A stretch of 23,651 nt of DNA from Candidatus Mcinerneyibacterium aminivorans (GCA_008086245.1 VSIX01000049.1:1-23651), one strand, 5' to 3'; positions 6,726 through 13,907 are shown, counted from the stretch's first letter. Notes: a model not told the origin generated them from the sequence alone. Made by a program: numbers and translations.

Positions 6726-8064
6726 TAAAATTAGGATTGTCATTTTTGGTGTTCTGGCAATAATGGTAGGATTTTTTCTTGCTCAACTTTCTGAAGATCT
6801 CACATATGCTGGTCAATATTTTACTGAGTCTGATAAAGAACTCGAACATTCAAAATTTTATAATGTGTACAAGGAAGCAATGCCGGCAGTTGTTAATATC
6901 TCCGCTGAAAAAGTAGTTCAAATGGATAATTCAATGTATGATATGTTTGAAGAATTTTTTGGAAAAAGATTTAGTCCTGAAAGAAAAATGCAGAGTATGG
7001 GGTCTGGTTTTATTATAAATAAAAAGGGTTATATTGTTACAAATAATCATGTTGTTTCTCAGGCAGAAGATATTGTGGTGAAACTCTCTGACGGGAAGGA
7101 AATGGAAGGCAAGATTGTTGGAACTGACCCTGAAACAGATATCGCTGTAATAAAAATAGAAGGGGATGAAAACCTGCCCATAATTAAACTGGGAAATTCT
7201 GACAAAATAAAAATTGGTGATTGGGTTCTTGCAATAGGCAATCCCTTTGGATTGGAAAGAACACTTACAAAAGGAATAGTTAGTGCTAAAGGAAGAGATA
7301 TCCAGGGTATAACAAAATTTGCTAATTTTATTCAAACTGATGCTGCTATAAACCGGGGAAACAGCGGTGGACCATTATTAAATATTAATGGTGAAGTAAT
7401 TGGAATAAATACTGCTAAGGCAGGAGGTACGGCACAGAATATTGGATTTGCAATTCCCATAAATATGGCTAAAAAGGTAGTTACTCAGCTTATATCTAAA
7501 GGAAAAGTGGATAGAGCCTATCTTGGTATTATGGGACAATCCATAGACAATCAGACTCAGGAAGCTCTTGATCTGGATGTTAATTATGGTGTGATAGTTA
7601 GAGAAGTTGACAAAGGGTCTCCAGCTGATAAAGGTAATTTAAAAGTTGGGGATATTATTTTAAGGGTAAATAATAAAAAAGTTGAGAATATGAATACTCT
7701 TGCAAGAGAAATTGGACTATCAGAGCCCGGTGCTAAAGTTGAGCTGACTGTTTTAAGGGACGATAAAAAAATCAAGTTAGATATAACTCTTGCCAAATCT
7801 GATAGTTTTGTAAGTAAAAAGCAGAATGATTTAGGTTTAGAGCTGAAAAATCATAAAATTGGGATTAAAGTAGTTAAAATATTACGAAATTCTCCTCTGA
7901 GAGGATATTTAGAAGAAGGCGACATAATATTAGCTATTAATAGAATTAAAGTTGAAAATGTAGAAGATTTTAATAAATTAATAGAAAAATATAAAGACAG
8001 CAGGGTTCTGTATCTTACAATTGAGAGAGATGGAAGAAGAAAACTAATTGCTATCACCAGATAA
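6712..8064 (+). CDS. htrA: HtrA/DegP-family serine protease with two PDZ domains
   Basis: Envelope protein-quality-control protease, 450 aa. The ATG at 6712 has AGGAGG five bases upstream; the TTG at 6697 lies upstream of that SD. Residues 8-30 form a signal anchor, so the enzyme is probably held on the outer face of the inner membrane. The trypsin-like domain (about 50-260) has an intact triad: His113 in VTNNHVV, Asp143 in DPETDIAV, Ser218 in NRGNSGGPLL. PDZ1 is about 268-360 (AYLGIMGQ to LTVLRDDKKI) and PDZ2 about 375-450 (GLELKNHKIGIKVVKIL onwards), the DegP/DegQ arrangement. It closes the sigma/anti-sigma operon and is followed by a strong terminator. htrA beside an ECF sigma and its anti-sigma is a recurrent arrangement, for example sigE-rseA-htrA in mycobacteria. 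Confidence 0.95.
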   Translation: MKKSSKIRIVIFGVLAIMVGFFLAQLSEDLTYAGQYFTESDKELEHSKFYNVYKEAMPAVVNISAEKVVQMDNSMYDMFEEFFGKRFSPERKMQSMGSGFIINKKGYIVTNNHVVSQAEDIVVKLSDGKEMEGKIVGTDPETDIAVIKIEGDENLPIIKLGNSDKIKIGDWVLAIGNPFGLERTLTKGIVSAKGRDIQGITKFANFIQTDAAINRGNSGGPLLNINGEVIGINTAKAGGTAQNIGFAIPINMAKKVVTQLISKGKVDRAYLGIMGQSIDNQTQEALDLDVNYGVIVREVDKGSPADKGNLKVGDIILRVNNKKVENMNTLAREIGLSEPGAKVELTVLRDDKKIKLDITLAKSDSFVSKKQNDLGLELKNHKIGIKVVKILRNSPLRGYLEEGDIILAINRIKVENVEDFNKLIEKYKDSRVLYLTIERDGRRKLIAITR

Positions 8065-8067
8065 ATA

Positions 8068-8098
8068 AAAAAGCCGGAGAAATTCACTCCGGCTTTTT
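8068..8098 (+). terminator. Rho-independent terminator after htrA
   Basis: AAGCCGGAG (8071-8079), 7-base loop, CTCCGGCTT (8087-8095), extended by A-T pairs and followed by a T-run. A strong GC-rich stem for this genome, starting a few bases after the htrA stop. It also lies just upstream of the next start codon at 8114. Confidence 0.9.
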
Positions 8099-8113
8099 AA
8101 AAAAAATACCTTT

Positions 8114-8917
8114 ATGAAAAAATTAATTATTATTTTTTCAATATTTTTATTAATAGATTTTTCTATAAATTCTTATGATTTATCAAAATCAATTAATGAG
8201 TTAAATAAGCTGGATGAAAAATATGTTATCTACGTTTATGATGGAGATACTTTTAAACTCTCTTCAGGTGAAACTGTTCGATTAGTTGGAATTGATACTC
8301 CAGAAATGAATCACAACAGCAATGAAAAAAAAGAGATTTTTGCCGAAAAAGCCAAAAAATTCACCAGTAATAATTTAAAAAATAAAAAAATTTATCTTGA
8401 ATACGGAAGAAAAAAATATGACAAATACAATAGATTGCTCGCGTATGTGTATAAAAGATCGGGGGAGATTTTCAATTTAACCCTGCTTGAAAAGGGATTA
8501 GCAGATTTACTTTTTATACCTCCAAATGAAAAATATTCTAAAACATTTTATGAAGCCGCAAAAACTGCCCATAAAGATGAAAAAGGGAAATGGAAAATAT
8601 TTAACCAAAAATTCTGGGATAAATCAGTAAAACGAATTGATCATACTGAAACAGGGAAGTTTATAAATAAAAAAGTTATTGTTGAAGGAAAAATTGTTAA
8701 TACTCATGATACTGGGAAAATAATATTTCTTGATTTTTCAAAAAATTATCAAAAAAGTTTTTCTATTGTAATTTACAAAAGACCAAGATTTATGTTTCCC
8801 TTTGATCCATGCGAATATTTTTTAAATAAAAATATTGCAGTTTCTGGAAAAATTATTCGCTATGAAAACAAATATGAAATTATAGTAAAAAATCCGTTTC
8901 AAATAAAAATTAAATAA
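8114..8917 (+). CDS. Secreted thermonuclease (SNase family) with C-terminal OB-like domain
   Basis: Probable extracytoplasmic, calcium-dependent nuclease, 267 aa. Signal peptide or anchor at 1-20 (MKKLIIIFSIFLLIDFSI). The SNase domain at about 36-165 keeps the key residues of the staphylococcal enzyme: DGDT at 43-46 (Asp45, calcium), RLVGIDTPE at 57-64/65 (equivalents of Arg35, Asp40 and Glu43) and DKYNRLLAYVY with Arg107 (equivalent of Arg87). Residues about 180-267 are beta-rich (KVIVEGKIVNTHDTGKIIFLDF, then NIAVSGKIIRYENKYEIIV) and look like an OB-type nucleic-acid-binding fold; that part is inferred from pattern only. No SD precedes the ATG, which lies 15 bases after the htrA terminator, and no separate promoter is visible. 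Confidence 0.9.
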   Translation: MKKLIIIFSIFLLIDFSINSYDLSKSINELNKLDEKYVIYVYDGDTFKLSSGETVRLVGIDTPEMNHNSNEKKEIFAEKAKKFTSNNLKNKKIYLEYGRKKYDKYNRLLAYVYKRSGEIFNLTLLEKGLADLLFIPPNEKYSKTFYEAAKTAHKDEKGKWKIFNQKFWDKSVKRIDHTETGKFINKKVIVEGKIVNTHDTGKIIFLDFSKNYQKSFSIVIYKRPRFMFPFDPCEYFLNKNIAVSGKIIRYENKYEIIVKNPFQIKIK

Positions 8918-8955
8918 TTTATTTTTATGAAATGGTTTAAAATCCCTTAATTCTC

Positions 8956-8983
8956 TTGATTTATAAATAAAAGTTGCTATAAT
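8956..8983 (+). promoter_or_regulatory. Promoter of amino-acid ABC transporter operon
   Basis: TTGATT (8956-8961), 16-base spacer, perfect TATAAT (8978-8983), 43 bases before the ATG of the binding-protein gene and upstream of its AAGGAGG SD. Confidence 0.7.
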
Positions 8984-9026
8984 ATTTTATAGTGGTTTTG
9001 GATGAATATAAACTAAGGAGGTTTGT

Positions 9027-9785
9027 ATGAATAAGTCTTTATTAAAGCTTGGAATAATAATTTTATCTGTTTTCTTGGTATTTTCACTATTTTCATGCGG
9101 TAAAAACGAAAAAGAAGTATTGAGGGTCGGTACTAATGCTGAATATCCACCATTTGAATTCACTGAAAATAATGAATTTAAAGGTATTGACATGGATTTA
9201 GCAAAAGTTCTTGGAGAGAAATTAAACATGGAAGTTAAGATTCATGATATGGATTTTGATTCTCTAATTCCTGCTTTAAATGCTAAAAAAATTGATATAG
9301 CTATGGCTGCTATGACTGTTACTGAAGATAGAAAAGAACAGGTAGATTTTTCTATACCTTATTACAGTGTTGATCAGGCAATCATAGCACCTGAAGATTC
9401 AAATATTGAGATTAATGAGGAAGACGATTTGACTGAATACACAATAGGAGCTCAAAACGGTACAACAGGACAGATCTATATAGATAAAAACTTTATAGAT
9501 AAAGATAAAATGAATAAAAAACAATTAAATAAATATCCTACAAATATTGAGGCAATTACAGATATGTTAAATGGTAATCTTGACCTGGTAATTATTGACA
9601 GTAGTGCTGCTAAAGGCTATAAAAAAATGAAACCAATAAAAACAATTTATACAATAAAAACCGGTGAAAATTATGCTATAGCACTTCGCCAGGATTCTCA
9701 ATTAAAAGAAAAAATTAATACTGCTTTAAAAGAAATATTAAAATCTGATCAGTGGACTGATATTCTAAACAGGTATATCAAGTAA
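9027..9785 (+). CDS. Amino-acid ABC transporter substrate-binding lipoprotein
   Basis: Captures a polar amino acid outside the membrane and delivers it to the permeases encoded next. 252 aa with a lipoprotein signal: hydrophobic stretch then lipobox LFSC with Cys24 as the lipidated residue. The mature part is a type II periplasmic-binding protein of the SBP_bac_3 (HisJ/GlnH) family: VLRVGTNAEYPPFEF, GIDMDLAKVLGEKL, ALNAKKIDIAMAAMTVTEDRKEQVDFSIPYY, and LNGNLDLVIIDSSAAKGY. AAGGAGG six bases upstream supports the start and a clear promoter lies upstream. The exact ligand (Gln, Arg, His or other) cannot be assigned safely. Confidence 0.94.
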   Translation: MNKSLLKLGIIILSVFLVFSLFSCGKNEKEVLRVGTNAEYPPFEFTENNEFKGIDMDLAKVLGEKLNMEVKIHDMDFDSLIPALNAKKIDIAMAAMTVTEDRKEQVDFSIPYYSVDQAIIAPEDSNIEINEEDDLTEYTIGAQNGTTGQIYIDKNFIDKDKMNKKQLNKYPTNIEAITDMLNGNLDLVIIDSSAAKGYKKMKPIKTIYTIKTGENYAIALRQDSQLKEKINTALKEILKSDQWTDILNRYIK

Positions 9786-9809
9786 AGTTAAAAACCAAAA
9801 AGGATAAAA

Positions 9810-10487
9810 ATGATTGAATCCATTTTATTTGTATTTGAAAATATGCCCCTTCTCTTAAAAGGGGCATTGGTTGCTGTTGAATTAACAGTTCTATCTATTT
9901 TACTGGGAATGGTAGTTGGTTTGTTGGTAGCTATCTTAAGGTTGTATGGCCCTAAATATGTAAAAAAATTGATGAAAATTTATGAGTGGGTTTTAAGGGG
10001 ACTGCCTATTCTGGTAATATTATTTATAATTTATTTTGGATTTCCAAGTCTGGGTGTTAATATCCCTGCTTTTATTTCGGCCGTACTGGGGTTAGGTTTA
10101 AGATCTTCTGCCTATCAAGCTCAAATTTATAGAGGAGCTATTCAATCAATAGGGGTGGAACAGGTTGAAGCAGGCCTTTCCATCGGCATGAATAGGGCTA
10201 AAACTATGCTGTATGTTATAGTACCACAGGCGATTAGGCTTTCACTACCCGGTTTTACCAATGAATTTACTATAGTTTTGAAAGATTCCCCACTGGCATA
10301 TGCCCTGGGAATTGCTGAACTTTTAAAGCAGGGAAGAAATATTATTGTTACTTCTTTTAGGCCTTTTACAATTTATTTAACCTGTGCAATAATTTATTTC
10401 TTGCTGTTTCATTTTTTCTATTATTTATTTAGAAAGATTGCTGAAGTGTATGAAGTACCTGGGTATATAATGTCTAAAAAAAGTTGA
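9810..10487 (+). CDS. Amino-acid ABC transporter permease (HisM/HisQ family)
   Basis: Membrane subunit of the polar amino-acid importer, 225 aa with about five hydrophobic segments. The cytoplasmic EAA loop that docks to the ATPase is [27 protein letters not shown], near residues 111-137. [16 protein letters not shown] is the typical segment before it. A weak SD (AAAAGG) precedes the ATG, 24 bases after the binding-protein stop. Its last bases overlap the SD of the ATPase gene. The operon contains a second, different permease, so the channel is probably a heterodimer. Confidence 0.93.
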   Translation: MIESILFVFENMPLLLKGALVAVELTVLSILLGMVVGLLVAILRLYGPKYVKKLMKIYEWVLRGLPILVILFIIYFGFPSLGVNIPAFISAVLGLGLRSSAYQAQIYRGAIQSIGVEQVEAGLSIGMNRAKTMLYVIVPQAIRLSLPGFTNEFTIVLKDSPLAYALGIAELLKQGRNIIVTSFRPFTIYLTCAIIYFLLFHFFYYLFRKIAEVYEVPGYIMSKKS

Positions 10488-10495
10488 GGAGTAAT

Positions 10496-11242
10496 ATGTC
10501 ATTATTACAGTTAAAGAATATAAAAAAGAGTTTTGGTTCCAATAAAGTACTTGATGGAGTTTCTTTTGGTGTAGATAAAGGGGATGTTATAGTTATAATT
10601 GGTCCTTCTGGAACGGGGAAATCCACCCTTTTAAGATGTGTAAATATGCTGGCACCACCGGATTCCGGTCAGGTAATTGTTGATGGGACTGATTTAACAC
10701 AAAAAGGTGTAAATCTTTCAAATGAACGTCAGAAAATTGGTATGGTTTTTCAACATTTTGCACTTTTTACCCATTTAAGAGCTATAGATAATGTTGCTAT
10801 TGGATTGAAGAAAGTTAGAAACATGAAGGAAAAGGAAGCCCATGAAAAAGCAATTTATGAATTAGAACGGGTTGGATTGGCAGATCATAAAGATAAATAT
10901 CCCGCTGAGCTCTCGGGAGGACAGAAACAGAGAGTAGGTATAGCAAGAGCTTTAGCAATGGATCCCCTTCTTATGCTTTTTGATGAACCGACATCTGCAC
11001 TTGATCCCGAACTTATTGGAGAAGTATTAACTGTTATGAAAAATCTAGCTGAAGAGGGAATGACTATGCTCTGTGTTACCCATGAAATGGGGTTTGCTAA
11101 ATCTGTTTCAAATGAAATAATTTTTATGGAAAAGGGTAATATCGTAGAAATGGGACCTCCCAAAAAGATGTTTGAAAATCCGGAAAATGAAAGAACCCAA
11201 TCTTTCCTTCATAAAATATCTGAACTATACGGCGGGGAGTAA
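10496..11242 (+). CDS. Amino-acid ABC transporter ATP-binding protein (GlnQ/HisP family)
   Basis: Energises the importer; 248 aa. The ATG at 10496 with TGAGGAG just upstream is chosen over the in-frame TTG at 10484, which overlaps that SD. All nucleotide-binding motifs are intact: Walker [10 protein letters not shown] (36-44), Q-loop VFQHFALF (84-91), signature LSGGQKQR (139-146), Walker [14 protein letters not shown] (158-170, catalytic Glu164) and the H-loop VTHE (His196). The sequence is closest in style to the polar amino-acid class. It lies between the two permease genes and ends 4 bases before the second. Confidence 0.96.
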   Translation: MSLLQLKNIKKSFGSNKVLDGVSFGVDKGDVIVIIGPSGTGKSTLLRCVNMLAPPDSGQVIVDGTDLTQKGVNLSNERQKIGMVFQHFALFTHLRAIDNVAIGLKKVRNMKEKEAHEKAIYELERVGLADHKDKYPAELSGGQKQRVGIARALAMDPLLMLFDEPTSALDPELIGEVLTVMKNLAEEGMTMLCVTHEMGFAKSVSNEIIFMEKGNIVEMGPPKKMFENPENERTQSFLHKISELYGGE

Positions 11243-11246
11243 TTAA

Positions 11247-11921
11247 ATGGAATTTTTTGGAGTTTTCGCTGAATACATTCCGGTATTTTTAGAGGGACTT
11301 TGGCTTACAATTCAACTGACTCTGATTTCAGCTGTAGTTGGGTTTTTTATTGCAGTTCCCCTTGTATTAAGTGTTTTGTACGGAAATAAATTTTTTGAAA
11401 GTATCGCAAAAGGATTTATCAGCGTTGTTAGAGGGACCCCGCTTCTGGTACAGCTGTTTTTTGTATATTATGGTTTGCCCGCTGCAGGTTTAAATTTAAC
11501 TCCATTTCAGGCTGCATTGATAGGGTTTATCTTAAATTCGGCTGCATATCAGGCTGAATATATGAAAGGTGGTTTCTTATCACTTACCACGGAGCAGATG
11601 GATGCTGCTTATTCAATAGGGCTTAATAAGTGGGAATCTATAAGATATATTATATTTCCTCAGGCTTTTAGGTTTTCGATTCCGGCACTTTCAAACGAGA
11701 TGATTTATTTAATTAAATATACATCTATAGCATATATTATTCAGGTTGAAGAACTGTTTGCACAGGCAAAATATTTTGCTTCAGACACCTTCTATCATCT
11801 GGAGATATTCCTATTGGTGGGAGTGGTGTATTTAATACTTGTTTATGGAGTAACTTTTACAAGCGATTGGCTTGAAGAAAAATTGCAAATACCTGGATTC
11901 GATGTATCTCATTTAAAATAA
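11247..11921 (+). CDS. Amino-acid ABC transporter permease, second subunit
   Basis: Second membrane subunit of the importer, 224 aa. It has the same family layout as the first permease but a clearly different sequence: GLWLTIQLTLISAVVGF, RGTPLLVQLFFVYYGLP, and the EAA loop TEQMDAAYSIGLNKWESIRYIIFPQAFR. GGCGGGGAG upstream provides the SD, and the start lies 4 bases after the ATPase stop, so the four genes form one transcription unit closed by the terminator at 11930-11960. Two unlike permeases suggest a HisQ/HisM-type heterodimer. Confidence 0.93.
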   Translation: MEFFGVFAEYIPVFLEGLWLTIQLTLISAVVGFFIAVPLVLSVLYGNKFFESIAKGFISVVRGTPLLVQLFFVYYGLPAAGLNLTPFQAALIGFILNSAAYQAEYMKGGFLSLTTEQMDAAYSIGLNKWESIRYIIFPQAFRFSIPALSNEMIYLIKYTSIAYIIQVEELFAQAKYFASDTFYHLEIFLLVGVVYLILVYGVTFTSDWLEEKLQIPGFDVSHLK

Positions 11922-11929
11922 AAATATTT

Positions 11930-11960
11930 AGGAGCAGAAAATATTTCTGCTCCTTTTCTT
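11930..11960 (+). terminator. Rho-independent terminator after ABC transporter operon
   Basis: AGGAGCAGAAA (11930-11940), 3-base loop, TTTCTGCTCCT (11944-11954), then TTTCTT. The stem is perfect over 11 bp. It ends one base before the ATG of the DNA glycosylase gene. Confidence 0.88.
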
Positions 11961-11961
11961 A

Positions 11962-12570
11962 ATGAAAACTATGATTTTAAATAAAAAATTTTATAGACAT
12001 AAGACACTTCGGGTAGCTAAAAATTTAATTGGAAAATATTTGGTTAGAGAAATTGATGGAAAAAAGCTAAGAGTAAAAATCGTAGAAACCGAAGCATATC
12101 TGGGAAAATCTGATAAAGCTTCCCATGCTTTTAAAAATAAAAGAACAGATAGAACTAAATATCTCTATCGTTGTGGTGGAACTGTATATATTTATCTAAT
12201 ATACGGAATTTATTACTGTTTAAATATAGTTACTTCTTCTGTGTATAAACCACACTCGGTTTTTATTAGGGCCGCTGAACCTATTGAGGGAATCAAAGAG
12301 ATGAAGCAATTTCGTAAAAAAAATATTAATGATCTTAAAGAACTTACCAACGGTCCTTCAAAATTATGTCAGTCTTTAAAACTGGATAAAACATTTAATG
12401 GGAAAAAAGTATATAATCCGGATAGTGAGTTAGTAATTATGTCTTCAGAAAATGTGGAAAAAAATTATAAAATTAATAAATCTCCCAGGATAAATATAGA
12501 TTATGCCCGGGAGGATAAAGACAAAAAATGGAGGTTTTATTTATCTAATTCCGAATTTTGTTCTAATTAA
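11962..12570 (+). CDS. 3-methyladenine DNA glycosylase (AAG/MPG family)
   Basis: Base-excision repair enzyme that removes alkylated purines; 202 aa, normal for the bacterial AAG/Mpg family. Family motifs are in order: LRVAKNLIGKYLV, VKIVETEAYLG with the catalytic Glu, SHAFKNKRTDRT, GGTVYIYLIYGIYYCLNIVT (DNA-intercalating Tyr region), VFIRAAEPIEG, LTNGPSKLCQSL, and SPRINIDYA. No SD precedes either candidate start, ATG 11962 or ATG 11971, and the preceding terminator ends at 11960, so its transcription and translation signals are unclear. Followed by a short terminator hairpin and then the repeat region. Confidence 0.93.
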   Translation: MKTMILNKKFYRHKTLRVAKNLIGKYLVREIDGKKLRVKIVETEAYLGKSDKASHAFKNKRTDRTKYLYRCGGTVYIYLIYGIYYCLNIVTSSVYKPHSVFIRAAEPIEGIKEMKQFRKKNINDLKELTNGPSKLCQSLKLDKTFNGKKVYNPDSELVIMSSENVEKNYKINKSPRINIDYAREDKDKKWRFYLSNSEFCSN

Positions 12571-12617
12571 TCTGGAGTTCAGATATGTTTGTGTCTGTGT
12601 GAGTGCGAGTGTGTGCT

Positions 12618-12640
12618 AAAAATCCCTTTCGGGATTTTTT
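12618..12640 (+). terminator. Terminator-like hairpin after DNA glycosylase gene
   Basis: AAAAATCCC (12618-12626), TTTC loop, GGGATTTTT (12631-12639), so it could work on either strand. It shares CGGGATTT with the palindrome-like repeat at 12716-12755, so it may belong to the same repeat family. It is preceded by an unusual GT-rich stretch (about 12584-12617). Confidence 0.6.
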
Positions 12641-12715
12641 AAAACAAGAATTAGAACTAGATAAAACATTAAATGTTATCTTCCCGAAGAAAAGACTTAT
12701 ATGTTATACTAAAGG

Positions 12716-12755
12716 ATTCCGGGATTTCACTCACTTTGTTCGCTTCAGTCGGAAT
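12716..12755. repeat. Palindrome-like intergenic repeat (candidate)
   Basis: ATTCCG (12716-12721) and CGGAAT (12750-12755) form the outer stem of a 40-base imperfect palindrome whose centre reads CACTCACTTTGTTCGCTTCAG. It is more GC-rich than its surroundings and reads open on the plus strand (translating as GFRDFTHFVRFSRN), a pattern I associate with dispersed intergenic palindromes rather than a protein. Only one complete copy is in the window, so repetition in the genome is inference. Confidence 0.45.
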
Positions 12756-12888
12756 ATGCATAATAGTAAGTATAACTATTGGTAGTAACTACTTTTATCA
12801 AATCTTAGCTCAGGAATCATTTATAATGTTTTTAGTAAATAGTGAATAGCAGTTAAATAATCAAAGATAGTTTGAAATTGAAAATTCT

Positions 12889-13136
12889 TAATACTTCAGG
12901 ATAGTTTGTAACTTAAGGAAAAAGATATAAAAACAAATAAAAAAATCAGACGCAGATCAATTCTGATTTTAAGTATAATCATTGATGTAACTCATAAGAG
13001 ATAGTTCTTAAATTATATCGAATAACGAAAATCTCATAAGAGATTTTATATAATTGGGTTTCATCTATGATAATACTTATAATATGGGGCTGTTATTTTA
13101 TTAATTTTTAAAAGTACAAACTATCCTGAAATATTA
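12889..13136. mobile_element. MITE-like element with 25-26-bp terminal inverted repeats
   Basis: The left end (12889-12914, TAATACTTCAGGATAGTTTG then TAACTT) is matched by the reverse complement of the right end (13112-13136) with one substitution and one missing base. The 248-bp element holds no gene. Inside are a terminator-like hairpin (12942-12970), a direct repeat CTCATAAGAGAT at 12991-13002 and 13033-13044, and a hairpin AAAATCTC-ATAA-GAGATTTT (13028-13047). A partial extra copy of the end motif, AAGATAGTTTGAAATT, lies just outside at 12864-12879. No target-site duplication is evident. A non-autonomous IS derivative is the simplest reading; a large structured RNA or regulatory element is possible. 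Confidence 0.6.
12942..12970. terminator. Terminator-like hairpin inside MITE-like element
   Basis: AAAATCAGA (12942-12950), 11-base loop, TCTGATTTT (12962-12970). The A-run before and T-run after the stem would allow action on either strand, so the element may insulate the convergently oriented glycosylase and FAH genes. Confidence 0.4.
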
Positions 13137-13138
13137 GG

Positions 13139-13250
13139 TCTGTTATCTGTATTCAGTATTCTGTAGAAAAAATATTTTTCAGATAACAGAGAACAGAATA
13201 CAGAATTCTAATTATACAGAATCCAGAATTCAGATTACTGATTACAGAAT
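13139..13250. repeat. CAGAAT-rich degenerate repeat with fold-back stem
   Basis: TCTGTTATCTG (13139-13149) pairs perfectly with CAGATAACAGA (13180-13190) across a 30-base loop. From about 13188 the sequence is a degenerate series of ACAGAATNCAGAATTC units, for example at 13193-13207, 13216-13232 and 13244-13251. The last unit includes the stop codon and final codons of the FAH-family gene. It has no U-tract, so it is not a typical terminator. Confidence 0.55.
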
Positions 13251-13907
13251 TCTTACATTATTTTCAAGTGTAATTAGATCTCCAAGTTGAGCTCTTAATG
13301 TATCTTTATTTTCAATGGGTCCTACACCTGAAGGTGTACCTGTAAATATTAAATCTCCAGGATAAAGGGTGAAAAATTTGGATATATATTCAATAATTTC
13401 ATCCATTTTGAAAATCATATTCTTGGTGTTATCATGCTGAACTAGTTTCTTATTTTTATATAATTTTATATCAAGGTTATGCGGGTCTATAATTTTTTCG
13501 CTGCTTATGAAATCGGATACTGGAGCTGAAGTATCAAATCCTTTGCATATACCCCATGGATTTCCATTTTTTTTGGCCTCTGATTGAAAATCCCTGAGGG
13601 TAATATCTAAACCTATACCATATCCTGAAATATATTCATCTGTTTTATCTGATGAGATATTTTTCCCTTTTTTACCTATAACAGCTACTAATTCAACTTC
13701 ATAATGTGGATTGGTGGCATCCCGGGGTATGATAATTTTATCTTTGTTATATATAATAGAACTAATGGGTTTTAAAAATATTACAGGCGAATCCGGTTTC
13801 TGACTTTTCATTTCTTTAATATGATTTAAGTAGTTTTTACCAAGACAGATAATTTTTGTTGGATATAATTTTACGTTTTTATTTTTTATTGAAATTTTTT
13901 TCTTCAT
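13242..13907 (-). CDS. Fumarylacetoacetate hydrolase (FAH) family enzyme
   Basis: Likely a cytoplasmic, Mg/Mn-dependent acylpyruvase, hydratase or decarboxylase of the FAH family; 221 aa, close to the FAHD1/YcgM size. The metal site is present: HYEVELVAVIG at 68-78 (Glu70, Glu72) and GIGLDITLRDFQ with Asp101. Other conserved pieces are CLGKNYLNHIKEM, GFDTSAPV and DLIFTGTPSGVGP. AAGGAG precedes the ATG. The C-terminus (LGDLITLENNVRIL) is shorter than the usual ending with an EIEGIG-type strand, and its last codons lie in the CAGAATTC repeat, so the original end may have been replaced. A TATAAT on the minus strand at 14016-14011 could be its -10, but no matching -35 is seen. Substrate unknown. 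Confidence 0.9.
   Translation of the reverse strand: MKKKISIKNKNVKLYPTKIICLGKNYLNHIKEMKSQKPDSPVIFLKPISSIIYNKDKIIIPRDATNPHYEVELVAVIGKKGKNISSDKTDEYISGYGIGLDITLRDFQSEAKKNGNPWGICKGFDTSAPVSDFISSEKIIDPHNLDIKLYKNKKLVQHDNTKNMIFKMDEIIEYISKFFTLYPGDLIFTGTPSGVGPIENKDTLRAQLGDLITLENNVRIL

Noticed and set aside
12603-12785. 60-aa plus-strand reading frame between the glycosylase gene and the MITE-like element
   Set aside because: No SD, begins in the GT-rich stretch, and most of it is made of the terminator hairpin and the palindrome-like repeat (NPFRDF, GFRDFTHF).
12942-13047. Two hairpins and direct repeats as a possible CRISPR array
   Set aside because: Only two 12-bp repeats, one spacing, no cas genes and no regular unit; they fit better as internal structure of the MITE-like element.
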